Shown: positions 1 through 9,136 of the stretch, piece by piece | Layout: every line of letters begins with the position of its first letter | How positions within the stretch are numbered: the stretch's first letter is position 1 | Assembly (NCBI GenBank): GCA_015488775.1 | Contig: WFNF01000035.1 | Span: 1-59,147 of the forward strand | DNA: 59,147 nt | Direction of reading: 5' to 3' | Origin: Helicobacteraceae bacterium | Lineage (GTDB): Bacteria; Campylobacterota; Campylobacteria; Campylobacterales; Sulfurimonadaceae | Notes under the pieces: generated by a model | The model's input: the letters and a program-made list of their open reading frames with translations, nothing else | Database searches by the model: none | Told to the model about the DNA's origin: nothing | Position numbers and translations under genes: made by a program

Positions 1-1
1 A

Positions 2-241
2 AAGTATAAATTAGAATACTCTAAGATATATGATGATGTTCTTATAGATGATGAGATAGTAAAGGGTGAAAAGAGGACTGGTTGTGCTTATTGTGCGTTT
101 GGTGTTCAGTTTGAGGGTAAGGATGATAATCGTTTTACTCGGTTAGAAAAGAGGAAGCCTAAGCAGTTTAAGAAGATGATGGGGTTGGAGAATGGTGGTG
201 TTTCTTATGGGGAGGCTTTGGATGTTGTTTTAGGGGTTTGA
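2..241 (+). CDS. PAPS-reductase-family protein, C-terminal fragment (5' end outside window)
   Basis: The frame is open from base 2 to a TGA at 239-241, giving the last 79 residues of a protein whose start lies left of the window. The fragment has a CxxC pair in TGCAYCAFG, then NRFTRLEKRKPKQF and a short tail. This resembles the C-terminus of phosphoadenosine-phosphosulfate-reductase-like (PP-loop ATPase) proteins common on phages and genomic islands, in which a GCxxCxFG motif is followed by a conserved NRF/KxHP segment. The catalytic PP-loop is not visible, so the substrate cannot be named. Codon choice is G-rich (AAG, GAG, TTG, GGG), unlike neighbouring purH, which suggests transfer. Confidence is moderate for the family and low for function. 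Confidence 0.6.
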   Translation, partial: KYKLEYSKIYDDVLIDDEIVKGEKRTGCAYCAFGVQFEGKDDNRFTRLEKRKPKQFKKMMGLENGGVSYGEALDVVLGV

Positions 242-323
242 GAGTTGGGTGAGAGTGAAGTTTTGTTTCCTGCGTGGTTATGTTTAGGGAATGCTTTGTT
301 TTAGAGGATTTGAGCTTTTTGGC

Positions 324-337
324 GAGACTGAAGTCTC
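324..337. repeat. small palindrome with TGAA loop
   Basis: GAGAC, TGAA, GTCTC forms a 5-bp stem with a 4-base loop in the gap between the PAPS-reductase-like gene and purH. It has the same TGAA centre as the hairpin at 488-507 but different arms. There is no adjacent T-run, so it is not a typical terminator. It may be a REP-like element. Confidence 0.4.
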
Positions 338-436
338 ACTTCCAAAAAAAACTGATTTTAGAATAAGGAAAGTGGGAGTTTAGTTCTGCTAGATAAACTG
401 ATTAAGAACAAGTGAATCTTTTAAGCCTCACTTATA

Positions 437-464
437 GTGCAATCTAAAAGTGCACCATTTTTTT
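437..464 (+). terminator. weak candidate terminator
   Basis: GTGCA (437-441) can pair with TGCAC (451-455), and seven T's follow at 458-464. The stem is only 5 bp with a 9-base loop, so this is a weak candidate for the end of the rightward transcript from the left edge, about 200 bases after its stop codon. Confidence 0.25.
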
Positions 465-487
465 ACATTTGTAAGTGATGTATGTAT

Positions 488-507
488 CCCCAAGCTGAAG
501 TTTGGGG
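488..507. repeat. palindrome with TGAA loop downstream of purH
   Basis: CCCCAAGC, TGAA, GTTTGGGG forms an 8-bp stem including one G-T pair. It lies 16 bases past the purH stop on the minus strand. Neither strand has a T-run beside it, so it could stabilise an mRNA 3' end or be a dispersed palindromic repeat, but it does not look like a rho-independent terminator. Confidence 0.45.
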
Positions 508-523
508 AGTAGAAGAAAAAACT

Positions 524-2059
524 CTAATGTAAAAAGTGACGAGTTTCAGAAAAATAAAGTGACATACCATGCTCATTTGCAGCCTCTATAATCTCATCAT
601 CTCTAATACTTCCACCAGGCTCAATAACTGCACTAACATTTGCAGTTGCTGCTGCGTCTATTGAGTCTCTAAAAGGGAAAAATGCTTCACTTGCAAGTGC
701 TGCTCCACTAACATCTAGTCCCATCTCTTTTGCTTTTTTAAGTGCACATTGAGCCGCGTCAACCCTAGATGTCATACCCATACCAACAGCAACCATTGCA
801 GAGTTTTTAACATAAACAACACAGTTAGATTTTGTAAGTGATGCAACTTTATAAGCTATCTCTAAATCTTTAAGCTCTTGCTCACTTGCTTTGTTTGAAG
901 TCATTAACTTAGCATCTCTAACCTCTTCATCTTTTACAACATCAGCGTCTTGAAATACAAATCCACCATTAACATGTTTAAAAGATTTTTTATCATCACT
1001 TAAGATAATTTTATCTGAACCATACTCAAAAAGTTTAATACGCTTTTTCTTTGAAAACTCATCTTGAGCCTCTTTTGTTATGCGTCCAGCTATAACTACT
1101 TCTAAAAAGATTTCATTCATCTTTATAGCCATCTCTAAATCAACAACACCATTAACAGCTACAACACCACCAAAAGCTGAAACAGGATCACATTTTAACG
1201 CTTCAGTATAAGCTTCAAAAAGTGTATCTTTTATGGCAAAACCACAAGGATTACCATGTTTAGAGATACATACAGCATTATCATCACCAAATGATGCAGC
1301 GATTTTTACTGCTCCACTTATGTCATTTATATTGTTAAAAGATGCCTCACCTTTTAGAGTTGTAAAGTTGTCTCTAAAATGTGTATCAAACTCATATAAT
1401 GCACCTTTTTGGTGTGGGTTTTCACCATAACGAGTGTTCATAACCTTATCACCAACTATAAACTGCTTCTCACCAAAACCTTCGTTAAAACGCTCGTTCA
1501 TATAGTTAGCAATCATAGAGTCGTAAGCAGCAGTATGCTCATACGCTTTGATCATAAGTGAGCGTCTAAAATCTTTAGTGTTTGTATTACTTTCTATCTT
1601 TTCTATAATAGGAGCGTAATCATTTACATCAGTAACTATAATAACACTATCAAAGTTTTTAGCAGCACTTCTAACCATAGCAGGCCCACCAATGTCAATG
1701 TTTTCTATAATCTCATCAAAATCATCAGTACGCTCTATAGTTGCTTTAAATGGGTAAAGGTTTACACAAACAAGATCAATAGATTCAACACCAAGCTCTT
1801 TAGCCTGATCAAGATGTGATTGTTTATCTCTTCTATGTAAGATACCACCATGAACATAAGGGTTAAGAGTTTTAACACGCCCCTCAAAACACTCAGGAAA
1901 CTTAGTAACCTCATCTATCTCTATAGCAGATACACCAGATTCTTTTAACATCTTAAATGTTCCACCAGTTGAGATAATCTCATAACCATTTTTTACTAAG
2001 TTTTGAGCAAACTCAACTATACCATTTTTATCACTAACACTTAATAGAGCTCTCTTCAA
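524..2059 (-). CDS. purH: Bifunctional AICAR formyltransferase / IMP cyclohydrolase
   Basis: This enzyme catalyses the last two steps of de novo purine synthesis, formylating AICAR with 10-formyl-THF and closing the ring to IMP. Its 511 residues match the family's usual length. The N-terminal MGS-like cyclohydrolase domain (about 1-190) opens with [16 protein letters not shown] and holds STGGTF and GRVKTLNP. The C-terminal transformylase domain carries RYGENPHQ (210-217) and [10 protein letters not shown] with the catalytic Lys267-His268 pair. The start is TTG at 2059, preceded by AAAGG about 8 bases upstream, and no earlier start fits the family alignment. It stands alone between two accessory-looking stretches. 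The assignment is very secure. Confidence 0.97.
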   Translation of the reverse strand: MKRALLSVSDKNGIVEFAQNLVKNGYEIISTGGTFKMLKESGVSAIEIDEVTKFPECFEGRVKTLNPYVHGGILHRRDKQSHLDQAKELGVESIDLVCVNLYPFKATIERTDDFDEIIENIDIGGPAMVRSAAKNFDSVIIVTDVNDYAPIIEKIESNTNTKDFRRSLMIKAYEHTAAYDSMIANYMNERFNEGFGEKQFIVGDKVMNTRYGENPHQKGALYEFDTHFRDNFTTLKGEASFNNINDISGAVKIAASFGDDNAVCISKHGNPCGFAIKDTLFEAYTEALKCDPVSAFGGVVAVNGVVDLEMAIKMNEIFLEVVIAGRITKEAQDEFSKKKRIKLFEYGSDKIILSDDKKSFKHVNGGFVFQDADVVKDEEVRDAKLMTSNKASEQELKDLEIAYKVASLTKSNCVVYVKNSAMVAVGMGMTSRVDAAQCALKKAKEMGLDVSGAALASEAFFPFRDSIDAAATANVSAVIEPGGSIRDDEIIEAANEHGMSLYFSETRHFLH

Positions 2060-2135
2060 ATTAAAGACCTTTTGAAATATTTTTGAAATTTTAACAAAAA
2101 AAAATGAAGATAAGGCTATATAAAAAAATTACCTT

Positions 2136-2372
2136 TTACAACTCACCCAAAACACCCAATCCAAAACCACTTTTCATTTTTATATCTATCTCATACCCCA
2201 AAGCACTTAGGATAATATCTAAAGTTTTTATAGAAACACTTCCAAAGTAACCTTTCTCAATTTTTCCAAGTGTTACACGGCTAATCCCAGCCAAGGTTGC
2301 CAACTCCTCTTGAGTCATCTTTTGTTCTTTACGAAGAGTTTTTACCTTATCTCCAATGTTGTGTAAGTTCAT
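2136..2372 (-). CDS. hipB: HipB-like XRE-family antitoxin/repressor
   Basis: A 78-residue single-domain helix-turn-helix protein of the XRE/Cro family: KVKTLRKEQKMTQEELATLAGISRVTLGKIEKG is a textbook lambda-repressor-type HTH (quoted in parts: MTQEELATLAG, SRVTLGKIEKG). A longer reading starting at 2399 is possible, but AAGGAG at 2385-2380 sits 7 bases before the ATG at 2372, so the shorter start is preferred. It overlaps the end of hipA by 26 bases. Known HipB proteins neutralise HipA and repress the operon by binding inverted repeats. The order here is toxin first, antitoxin second, the reverse of E. coli hipBA. The palindrome at 3567-3588 is the likely binding site. Confidence 0.85.
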   Translation of the reverse strand: MNLHNIGDKVKTLRKEQKMTQEELATLAGISRVTLGKIEKGYFGSVSIKTLDIILSALGYEIDIKMKSGFGLGVLGEL

Positions 2373-3555
2373 TTGGTAACTCCTTATATGTTTTTTCATC
2401 TAGTGAAAATCTAAAGACATCCAACATCTTTGAACCAATATTTTTAAAATCACTATTTTTTTGTAAATAATCTTCAATTTCAACTATAGTATTTTTTAAA
2501 CTATCTATACATTTTGTATAAACTTTATCAGCGTCACATTGAGATAGATAACACTCTTGGACTCCAAACTTTAAAAGTTCTTTTTTACCAAACCACATTT
2601 TTTTTCCAAACATTGTAAGTGCAGGTCTATCTTTATAATAATAAGCCGTAGTGTTTACTACATCATAAGCTGGAGAAAAGTATATTTTTTTAAAATCATT
2701 TGTATAAAGAACACCAAAGTTTTTTAGATGTGCATCACCATTTTTAAGAAGATAATTCATAACTACAACAGTATAAAAACTTTTCATAGACTCTAACTTG
2801 TTTGTTACTACACTGTAGATTATTCTAGCAACTCTTTCATAAGAGCCACTGTATTTTTCCTCTTTGTTTTTTCCAAGCAATGACAATATCTCTTCAAAAC
2901 CTAAAAATTCATCTATATTTTTATCATAGTTAAATCTTTCCACTACTAAAAAACGATTATTTTTTGATAGTTGAATATTTACAGTTTTTATACCTGTTTT
3001 TTCTATAGCTTTAAGACAAAAGTATTCATTCAAAGCTAGTTGATCATACTCATCACCCCACGTTTTTATAATATACTCTTTAGTAGAGAGTGACTCTTTA
3101 TCTTTTAGTAGTGCCAGTGATTTAGGTTGTACCCCACTTATAGCATTTTTACTAAGATATACTTTTATAAGTTTGGAAAATGTATCTTTAGTATCATTAT
3201 GTAAAATATCTTCTAGCTTAAAACTTTCCATCTCACTACTTTTACACCAACTCTCATAGTTAAGCCTACTTTGTATGTTTGCACAAAGATAGGAAAATGA
3301 CAAAAAATCATCTATATATCCGTATTCTTTAGATATATACTGTTTCAGGATCTCAAAAAGATACCCCTCTGGCATATTCATATCAAATATTGGATGAAGT
3401 TTATTTTTCCAGATGTAAGAGGATGCACGATATGGCATAATAATAGAGATAGGTTTACTAGGGTGTGTGTAGTTAAAAGCATAAGTGTTATGCTCCTTGT
3501 CATAGAACAATTCACCTGCTTTTTTATTTATAATTTTAACATCAATTTTTTTCAT
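2347..3555 (-). CDS. hipA: HipA-like serine/threonine kinase toxin
   Basis: 402 residues, near the 440 of E. coli HipA, which phosphorylates glutamyl-tRNA synthetase and induces persistence. Visible motifs are the Gly-rich loop region SGVQPKS (140-146), the ATP-contacting Lys in YIIKTW (Lys164), the catalytic loop NGDAHLKN (272-279, Asp274) and the metal-binding SPAYDV (Asp298 region). All key residues are present, so the kinase looks intact. The N-terminal 100 residues fit the HipA N1 domain. The gene is transcribed first and overlaps hipB, so toxin and antitoxin are translationally linked. The target is not inferable from sequence. Confidence 0.9.
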   Translation of the reverse strand: MKKIDVKIINKKAGELFYDKEHNTYAFNYTHPSKPISIIMPYRASSYIWKNKLHPIFDMNMPEGYLFEILKQYISKEYGYIDDFLSFSYLCANIQSRLNYESWCKSSEMESFKLEDILHNDTKDTFSKLIKVYLSKNAISGVQPKSLALLKDKESLSTKEYIIKTWGDEYDQLALNEYFCLKAIEKTGIKTVNIQLSKNNRFLVVERFNYDKNIDEFLGFEEILSLLGKNKEEKYSGSYERVARIIYSVVTNKLESMKSFYTVVVMNYLLKNGDAHLKNFGVLYTNDFKKIYFSPAYDVVNTTAYYYKDRPALTMFGKKMWFGKKELLKFGVQECYLSQCDADKVYTKCIDSLKNTIVEIEDYLQKNSDFKNIGSKMLDVFRFSLDEKTYKELPNELTQHWR

Positions 3556-3566
3556 AACACTACCTA

Positions 3567-3588
3567 AATGATAATTATATTTATCATT
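3567..3588. promoter_or_regulatory. probable HipB operator upstream of hipA
   Basis: AATGATAA and TTATCATT form perfect 8-bp inverted arms separated by TTATAT, centred about 22 bases upstream of the hipA start. The size and position suit a dimeric XRE repressor, and autoregulation by HipB at such palindromes is established for hipBA. Binding here is inferred. Confidence 0.55.
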
Positions 3589-3661
3589 ATAGCTATATAA
3601 TTATAAAATGTAAACTAATATTAACATTTTATAAACTCAAATGGATATTATAGACCTTGTA

Positions 3662-4903
3662 TTAATTTGATTTAGAAAGTGCCTCTTTCTCTCTAAGTTT
3701 ATCTTTTTTACTTTTTTTCTTACCCTTAATGGGAGCTGGACCTTTTACTTTTAAAGGAGCATCCCCACTAAGTTCAAATCCCTCTATAGTTTCACGCTTT
3801 AGTTTTATATCTGAGCGTTTTTCTATAAGTTTAAAATGGTCCATACTTTCATAATCTATGAAACTAATAGCATCACCACTGCTTAAAGCTCTAGCTGTTC
3901 TACCTATACGATGAACATAATCTGATGGTGAACGAGGTAAATCATAATTTATAATACAATCTATATTGTCTATATCTAAACCACGAGCAGCAATATCTGT
4001 AGCAAATAAAATATTAAACTCTTTGTTTTTAAATGCCTCTAAAGTCTCTTCTCTAAGCTCTTGGTCTAGATCTGCATTAAATGAAGCAGAGTTAAAACCA
4101 TACTTTCTAAACTTTAAAGCTATGTTGTCCGTTGCACGTTTATTTGCCATAAAAACTAATACAGATTTCCATTTATGTTTTTTGATCAGATATCTTAAAA
4201 GAGGTCCTCTTTTTTCCTTATCAACTTCTATAACTCTTTGATTTATATTTGGATTTATTAAAGTTTCACTTTCAACTTTAACCTCTGTAGCGTCTGTAGT
4301 TATCTTTTGACTTAACTCTTTCATCTTTTGTGGATAAGTTGCTGAAAACATCAAGTTTTGTCTTGTTTTAGGGATAGATTCAAGTATTAAGTCTAACTCT
4401 TCTATAAAACCATCACCAAGCATTCTGTCAGCTTCATCTAAAACTAAACACTCTATCGTAGATAAGTTCATCTGCTTTTTTGAAAGAACATCTAAGAAAC
4501 GACCACTTGTAGCTACTAAAATATCGCAACCTTGTTGTATCTTATATATCTGATCACCTATGCCACTTCCACCTGTAACACTTACTACTTTTAGTTTTTT
4601 TGGAAGATTTACAGAAAATTCACTAAAAAGTGAAGCAATTTGTTGTGTTAATTCTCTTGTAGGAGTTAAGACAAGAACTTTTATCTTGCTTTTACCCTCT
4701 ACTTCTTTTTGAAATAAATTTTGTAAAATCGGTAAAACAAAACTTGCACTTTTACCACTACCCGTTTGTGCTTGGGCTATAACATCTTTGTTATCAAGAA
4801 CTAAGGGTATAACTTTTGATTGTATCAAAGTGGGTTTAGTATAAAGTTTCTCTTTTAAAATTTTATTTATATTTTCTTCTATACCAAGGTTTTTAAATGG
4901 CAT
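3662..4903 (-). CDS. DEAD-box ATP-dependent RNA helicase, RhlE-like
   Basis: 413 residues containing both RecA-like helicase domains. Motifs in order: Q motif (KPTLIQSKVIP, 23-33), Walker A AQTGSGKS (45-52), PTRELTQQ (81-88), Walker B DEAD (156-159), SAT (187-189), then DIAARGLDI and HRIGRTARA in domain 2. A short basic tail (GKKKSKKDKLREK) likely aids RNA binding. Such enzymes act in ribosome assembly and RNA turnover, especially in the cold. A TTG one codon upstream is possible, but AAGGA at 4914-4910 is better spaced (6 bases) for the ATG at 4903. It is a monocistronic gene. The subfamily (RhlE rather than CsdA or SrmB) is a judgement from length and tail. Confidence 0.93.
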   Translation of the reverse strand: MPFKNLGIEENINKILKEKLYTKPTLIQSKVIPLVLDNKDVIAQAQTGSGKSASFVLPILQNLFQKEVEGKSKIKVLVLTPTRELTQQIASLFSEFSVNLPKKLKVVSVTGGSGIGDQIYKIQQGCDILVATSGRFLDVLSKKQMNLSTIECLVLDEADRMLGDGFIEELDLILESIPKTRQNLMFSATYPQKMKELSQKITTDATEVKVESETLINPNINQRVIEVDKEKRGPLLRYLIKKHKWKSVLVFMANKRATDNIALKFRKYGFNSASFNADLDQELREETLEAFKNKEFNILFATDIAARGLDIDNIDCIINYDLPRSPSDYVHRIGRTARALSSGDAISFIDYESMDHFKLIEKRSDIKLKRETIEGFELSGDAPLKVKGPAPIKGKKKSKKDKLREKEALSKSN

Positions 4904-4947
4904 CAATTTTCCTTAATTTATCTTTTACTGCATTATAACAGATAATT

Positions 4948-4978
4948 AAAAAAAATTTGGAAGAGAAACTCTTCCAAA
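4948..4978 (-). terminator. intrinsic terminator of the metal-efflux operon
   Basis: TTTGGAAGAG (4956-4965) and CTCTTCCAAA (4969-4978) form a perfect 10-bp stem with a 3-base loop. On the minus strand eight T's follow at 4955-4948. It lies 12 bases past the stop of the RND pump gene. This is the clearest rho-independent terminator in the window. Confidence 0.9.
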
Positions 4979-4989
4979 ATAAAATAATA

Positions 4990-7900
4990 CTATTGACCTT
5001 TTTTATAAAACAACATATAAGTTGATGGTAATATAAGCAAAGTTAGTAGAGTAGAACTTATGATACCACCTGTGATTACAACAGATAGTGGGTATTGTAT
5101 CTCACTACCTACACCAGTTGCATATAGTAGAGGTAATATACCAAAAAGTGTTGTAAATGCAGTCATTAAAACTGGTCTTAGACGAAGTAATGTAGCTTTT
5201 TTAACAATCTCTTTCATATCTACCTCTGGAGTTTTAGCCCTTAACTCATCTATAAACGAGACAAGAACTATACCATTTAGTATAGCTATAGCAAAAATCG
5301 CTAAAAAGCCTATGATTGCTGAAACAGATAGATATATTCCACTTATAAGTAAAGCTATAATTCCACCTATAAAACCAAAAGGTACATTTAACAAAATCAA
5401 CATAGCTTTTGAGATTGAGTTAAACGCAGTATATAAAAGTAAAATAACCAAAAATATAGTGATAGGAACAATAACCATAAGTTTTTGGCTTGCTTCATTC
5501 ATATTTTTAAAGTCCCCTGCCCAACCTATGTAGTAACCATCAGGTATATTAACCTTAGCTTTTATTTTTTCATCTGCTTCTTTTACAAATGAAGCTACAT
5601 CTCTATCTTCAACCTCCATAGATAAAACCATATATCTTGATAGATTTTCCCTTTTTATAAAAGAAGAACCATGTTTTATGCTTATGTCACACACCTCGTC
5701 TAGTGTTACAAGGTTTCCATTTGATGAGCGTATAGTTACTTTTTTTACAGACTCAATATCTTTTTTTGCATCTTTAATCTTAGCAACTATACCAAAACGC
5801 CTTACACCCTCTATCTTTTGGCTTACCGCTTCTTCACCTATACCATTTTTTATAACACTCATAACCTCATCAACAGATATTCCATACCTAGCTAAAGCAA
5901 GATAATTTGGTTCTATTTTTATTTGTGCTTGACCAAGTTGTGTTTCAACCTCTATCTCACCAAGACCATCAACTCCATTTAGAGTTTTTTGTATATCTTT
6001 AGAGATGGAGTCTAAAACCTTTTGATCATCACCATATATTTTTACTGCCAACTCAGCTTTAACACCCTCTAAAAGCTCCTCTATACGCATAGCAATTGGT
6101 TGTGTTGGTACAAACTGAACATAGGTAAAATGTTCTTTTAAATCTTCATTCATCTTTAGGGTTAAATCTTCAAGATTATCTATATGATCAGATAACGTAA
6201 GTAAAACCTCCATATAGTTAGCTTGAGCAGTCTCCCCTTTTTCACTTCTACCAACCATAGCTAAAACAGATACAACCTCATCTTTGTAGTTATCTAAGAT
6301 ATATTTCTCTATAGATGATGCTGTTTGTGTTGAGTGTTCAAGTCCAGTTCCAGGGATTGCTATAACTCTGTACATTATAGACTCTTCATTTAACTCAGGC
6401 ATAAACTCTCGTCCTTGAAGAGTTAAGATATAAGCTAAAACAACAAAAATTACACTTATTGCACCTAAAATTACTTTAGCATGATTTAATGCTAAATCTA
6501 AAAGTGGAGAGTAAGATTTTTTGATAAATCTCATAACAGAGTTTTCACTCTGAGATGATTGTTTTAAAAGTAAAAATGCCAAAACAGGTACTAAGATTAA
6601 AGCTACAGCTAAAGATCCTAACATAACAAAAACTATATTTATAGCCATAGGTGCATATAATTTTCCAGCAAGTCCATCAAGGCTTAAAAGTGGTATAAAA
6701 ACAGCAGCTATAATTAAAACTGCGAAAGTTACAGGTAAAGCAACCTCTTTAGAAGCTTCAGATATAACTTCAAGTTTAGATTTATGTGGCTCTTCATGAA
6801 GCTTTCTAAAACTGTTTTCAACTATAACAATAGTTCCATCAACTATCATACCAACGGCAATTGCTAAACCACTTAAACTCATAAGATTAGCACTAACCCC
6901 ATAATAATCCATAAGTAAAAAAGCTATCAATAAAGATAATGGTAAAGAGATTATCACTATAAAAGCAGATCTTAACTCAAATAAAAATAAAAATAGAACA
7001 ATAGCAACCAAAACAATACCAGATAAAAGTGCAGAACTCATCGTATTTACAGCTTTATGTGTTATTTGTGTTCTGTCATATATAGTTTTTACCTCAACAC
7101 CCTTAGGTAGTGCAGCATTTACAATAGGAAGTTTACCTATAACTCTCTGTACAACTTTTGCAGCATTTGTAGCACTTCTTTGCAATACCATACCTATAAC
7201 ACTTTCATTACCATCAATAACTACAGCTCCAAATCTAGGAGCAGATCCAACCTCAACTACTGCTACATCTCTTATAGTTACAGATTGTCCTTTAGATGAT
7301 TTTACAAGTGTATTTCTAATATCATCTAAACTTTTATACAGTCCAGACCCTCTTATAAGGTACTGTTCGCGATTAAACTCTAAGTACTGTCCACCAGCAG
7401 CTTTATTGCTTTTTTTAAGAGCCTCAACTACATCTTGGTAGGTTACTCCTATATTTTGAAGTTTTTTAGTATCTATTAAAACATTATATTGTTTCTCATC
7501 TCCACCCCAACCTACAACCTCTTCAACACCACTTACACTTTTTAAAATCGGTGCAACTATATACTCTTGCATCTCTTTTATCTCTCGTAAAGAGTAGGTG
7601 TTTGTTGTATCTTTAACCTCATACCAATAAACTTGTCCTAAACCTGTTGTATTTGGTCCAATAACTGGTTTACCCCAACCATCTGGTATATTAACAGTAT
7701 TTAGTCTTTCACTAACAAGCTGTCTTAAAAAATATATATCCATTGAGTCCTCAAAAAAGACACTAACATAAGATAGACCAAATATTGAGTTAGACATTAT
7801 AAGTTTAACTCCAGCCATGCCAGATAAGGCTGACTCTATTGGGTAAGTTATAATTTTTTCTATATCTTCAGCTGAGTTACCAGCACTTTCAGTATATACG

Positions 7901-8043
7901 ATAACCTGCTTAGGTGTGATATCTGGAAAAGCATCTACAGGTATCTCAACATAAGCCTTATATCCAAACACAGATATAGTTAGAAAAAGGACTATAACAA
8001 GTAGTTTATATTTTAAAGATGTTTCTATAAGTAAATTTAACAT
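4990..8043 (-). CDS. Heavy-metal efflux RND transporter, CzcA/CusA family
   Basis: An inner-membrane proton-driven pump of the HME-RND family, about 1017 residues, forming a tripartite exporter with the next two genes. Family hallmarks include PVDAFPDITPKQV near the N-terminus, IVDGTIVIVEN in the fourth membrane helix, and two halves each with a periplasmic loop and about six membrane helices. The segment around EELLEGVKAELAVKIYGDD resembles CzcA-type pumps for divalent metals. The Met residues that bind Cu(I) in CusA do not appear in the matching places (EELLEG, LARYGISV). Starts at 8058 (GTG) and 8055 (ATG) are possible, but the ATG at 8043 fits the family's MLNxxIExSL opening and follows the adaptor stop by 1 base. 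Confidence 0.92.
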   Translation of the reverse strand: MLNLLIETSLKYKLLVIVLFLTISVFGYKAYVEIPVDAFPDITPKQVIVYTESAGNSAEDIEKIITYPIESALSGMAGVKLIMSNSIFGLSYVSVFFEDSMDIYFLRQLVSERLNTVNIPDGWGKPVIGPNTTGLGQVYWYEVKDTTNTYSLREIKEMQEYIVAPILKSVSGVEEVVGWGGDEKQYNVLIDTKKLQNIGVTYQDVVEALKKSNKAAGGQYLEFNREQYLIRGSGLYKSLDDIRNTLVKSSKGQSVTIRDVAVVEVGSAPRFGAVVIDGNESVIGMVLQRSATNAAKVVQRVIGKLPIVNAALPKGVEVKTIYDRTQITHKAVNTMSSALLSGIVLVAIVLFLFLFELRSAFIVIISLPLSLLIAFLLMDYYGVSANLMSLSGLAIAVGMIVDGTIVIVENSFRKLHEEPHKSKLEVISEASKEVALPVTFAVLIIAAVFIPLLSLDGLAGKLYAPMAINIVFVMLGSLAVALILVPVLAFLLLKQSSQSENSVMRFIKKSYSPLLDLALNHAKVILGAISVIFVVLAYILTLQGREFMPELNEESIMYRVIAIPGTGLEHSTQTASSIEKYILDNYKDEVVSVLAMVGRSEKGETAQANYMEVLLTLSDHIDNLEDLTLKMNEDLKEHFTYVQFVPTQPIAMRIEELLEGVKAELAVKIYGDDQKVLDSISKDIQKTLNGVDGLGEIEVETQLGQAQIKIEPNYLALARYGISVDEVMSVIKNGIGEEAVSQKIEGVRRFGIVAKIKDAKKDIESVKKVTIRSSNGNLVTLDEVCDISIKHGSSFIKRENLSRYMVLSMEVEDRDVASFVKEADEKIKAKVNIPDGYYIGWAGDFKNMNEASQKLMVIVPITIFLVILLLYTAFNSISKAMLILLNVPFGFIGGIIALLISGIYLSVSAIIGFLAIFAIAILNGIVLVSFIDELRAKTPEVDMKEIVKKATLLRLRPVLMTAFTTLFGILPLLYATGVGSEIQYPLSVVITGGIISSTLLTLLILPSTYMLFYKKGQ

Positions 8044-8044
8044 T

Positions 8045-9136
8045 TTAATCACCATCACCTATTGATGATTTTAAAATCATAGATTTAACAAAATAAGATT
8101 TATCACTAACATACTCTTCACCCTCTTGTAAGCCTTTTACAGCTACATAATCCTCATCACTAGCTACAATTTCAACTACTTTTATAGAGTATGGAACTTC
8201 TTCATTCTCTTCATCATCAACTTTTTTACTTTTTTCATCTTCAGCTTCATCTTTTGGAACAAAAACTACCCATTCGTTATTGTAAAAACTTAAAGCAGAT
8301 TTTTTAACACTAACATAAGATGTTGTTTGATCAAAATATATAGTTGAACCTACATAAGCGTTTAAAAAAAGATTTACATTTTTAGAATCTATCATCGATA
8401 AAGCTATAATTCTTTGAGTTGTTGTATCAACCTCAGGCATAATCTGTGTTATATGTGTTGATAAAGTTTGCATGTTATATTTTGCAACAACTCTCTGGTT
8501 TAGTTTTATTTTTGATGCGTACTCTAGCGGTATATAAGATTTAAGATAAAAAGCATCTTTTTTTACTATACTCAAAATTGGTGTTTGTGCATCAACTACA
8601 GAGTGTAAAGATTGTAATATACTAGAGACTTTACCACTACTATGTGCATATAAAATATAATCAGCAGATGCTTTTTTTAGAGTGTTTGGATTTATACCTA
8701 GAGTATGTAGTTGAGAAGATAAAGAGTTTATTTTAGATAACAAAACGTCTTTTTTAATAGTTTGATTATTTAACTCTTGTAAAGATGTCATACCCTTATC
8801 GTAAAGCTTTTTAACTGACTCATAGTTTTTGTTTGAAGCTCTATATTGTTCTTTAAATGAGATATATTGTGCTGTCATATTTGAAAGCTTTATGGACTCT
8901 ATAAGAGCTAATTTATCACCTTTTTTGACAACTTGAGCCTGTTTTACATAATACTTTTCTATATGTCCACCAACTATAGACATCACACTTTGTTTAGAGT
9001 TTGAAAGTTGTGTAATTTGTGAGTTTACCTCCACTTTTTTTCCAAACATCCTTGTTTGTGCTATATCTGTTGGTATATCTACACCAAAGAGTGCATTTGA
9101 AGTTAATAATATAAACGGTAATAATTTTTTAATCAT
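8045..9136 (-). CDS. Periplasmic adaptor (membrane fusion protein) of HME-RND pump, CzcB/CusB type
   Basis: 363 residues with a signal peptide (MIKKLLPFILLTSNALFG). It links the RND pump to the outer-membrane channel. The barrel-sandwich and alpha-hairpin regions are visible: VGGHIEKYYVKQAQVVKKGDKL is a lipoyl-like half (positions about 55-75), followed by a helical hairpin (about 80-145) and a second half near YILYAHSSGKVSSI. The C-terminal third is unusually acidic (EAEDEKSKKVDDEENEE), which could chelate metal or act as a flexible linker. AAGGA lies 7 bases before the ATG. The gene overlaps the upstream channel gene by 8 bases and is followed at once by the pump gene. Metal specificity is not decided by the sequence. 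Confidence 0.87.
   Translation of the reverse strand: MIKKLLPFILLTSNALFGVDIPTDIAQTRMFGKKVEVNSQITQLSNSKQSVMSIVGGHIEKYYVKQAQVVKKGDKLALIESIKLSNMTAQYISFKEQYRASNKNYESVKKLYDKGMTSLQELNNQTIKKDVLLSKINSLSSQLHTLGINPNTLKKASADYILYAHSSGKVSSILQSLHSVVDAQTPILSIVKKDAFYLKSYIPLEYASKIKLNQRVVAKYNMQTLSTHITQIMPEVDTTTQRIIALSMIDSKNVNLFLNAYVGSTIYFDQTTSYVSVKKSALSFYNNEWVVFVPKDEAEDEKSKKVDDEENEEVPYSIKVVEIVASDEDYVAVKGLQEGEEYVSDKSYFVKSMILKSSIGDGD

Noticed and set aside
5060-5533. 157-codon frame on the plus strand
   Set aside because: It lies wholly opposite the RND pump gene, has no ribosome site, and its translation mirrors the pump's codon pattern.
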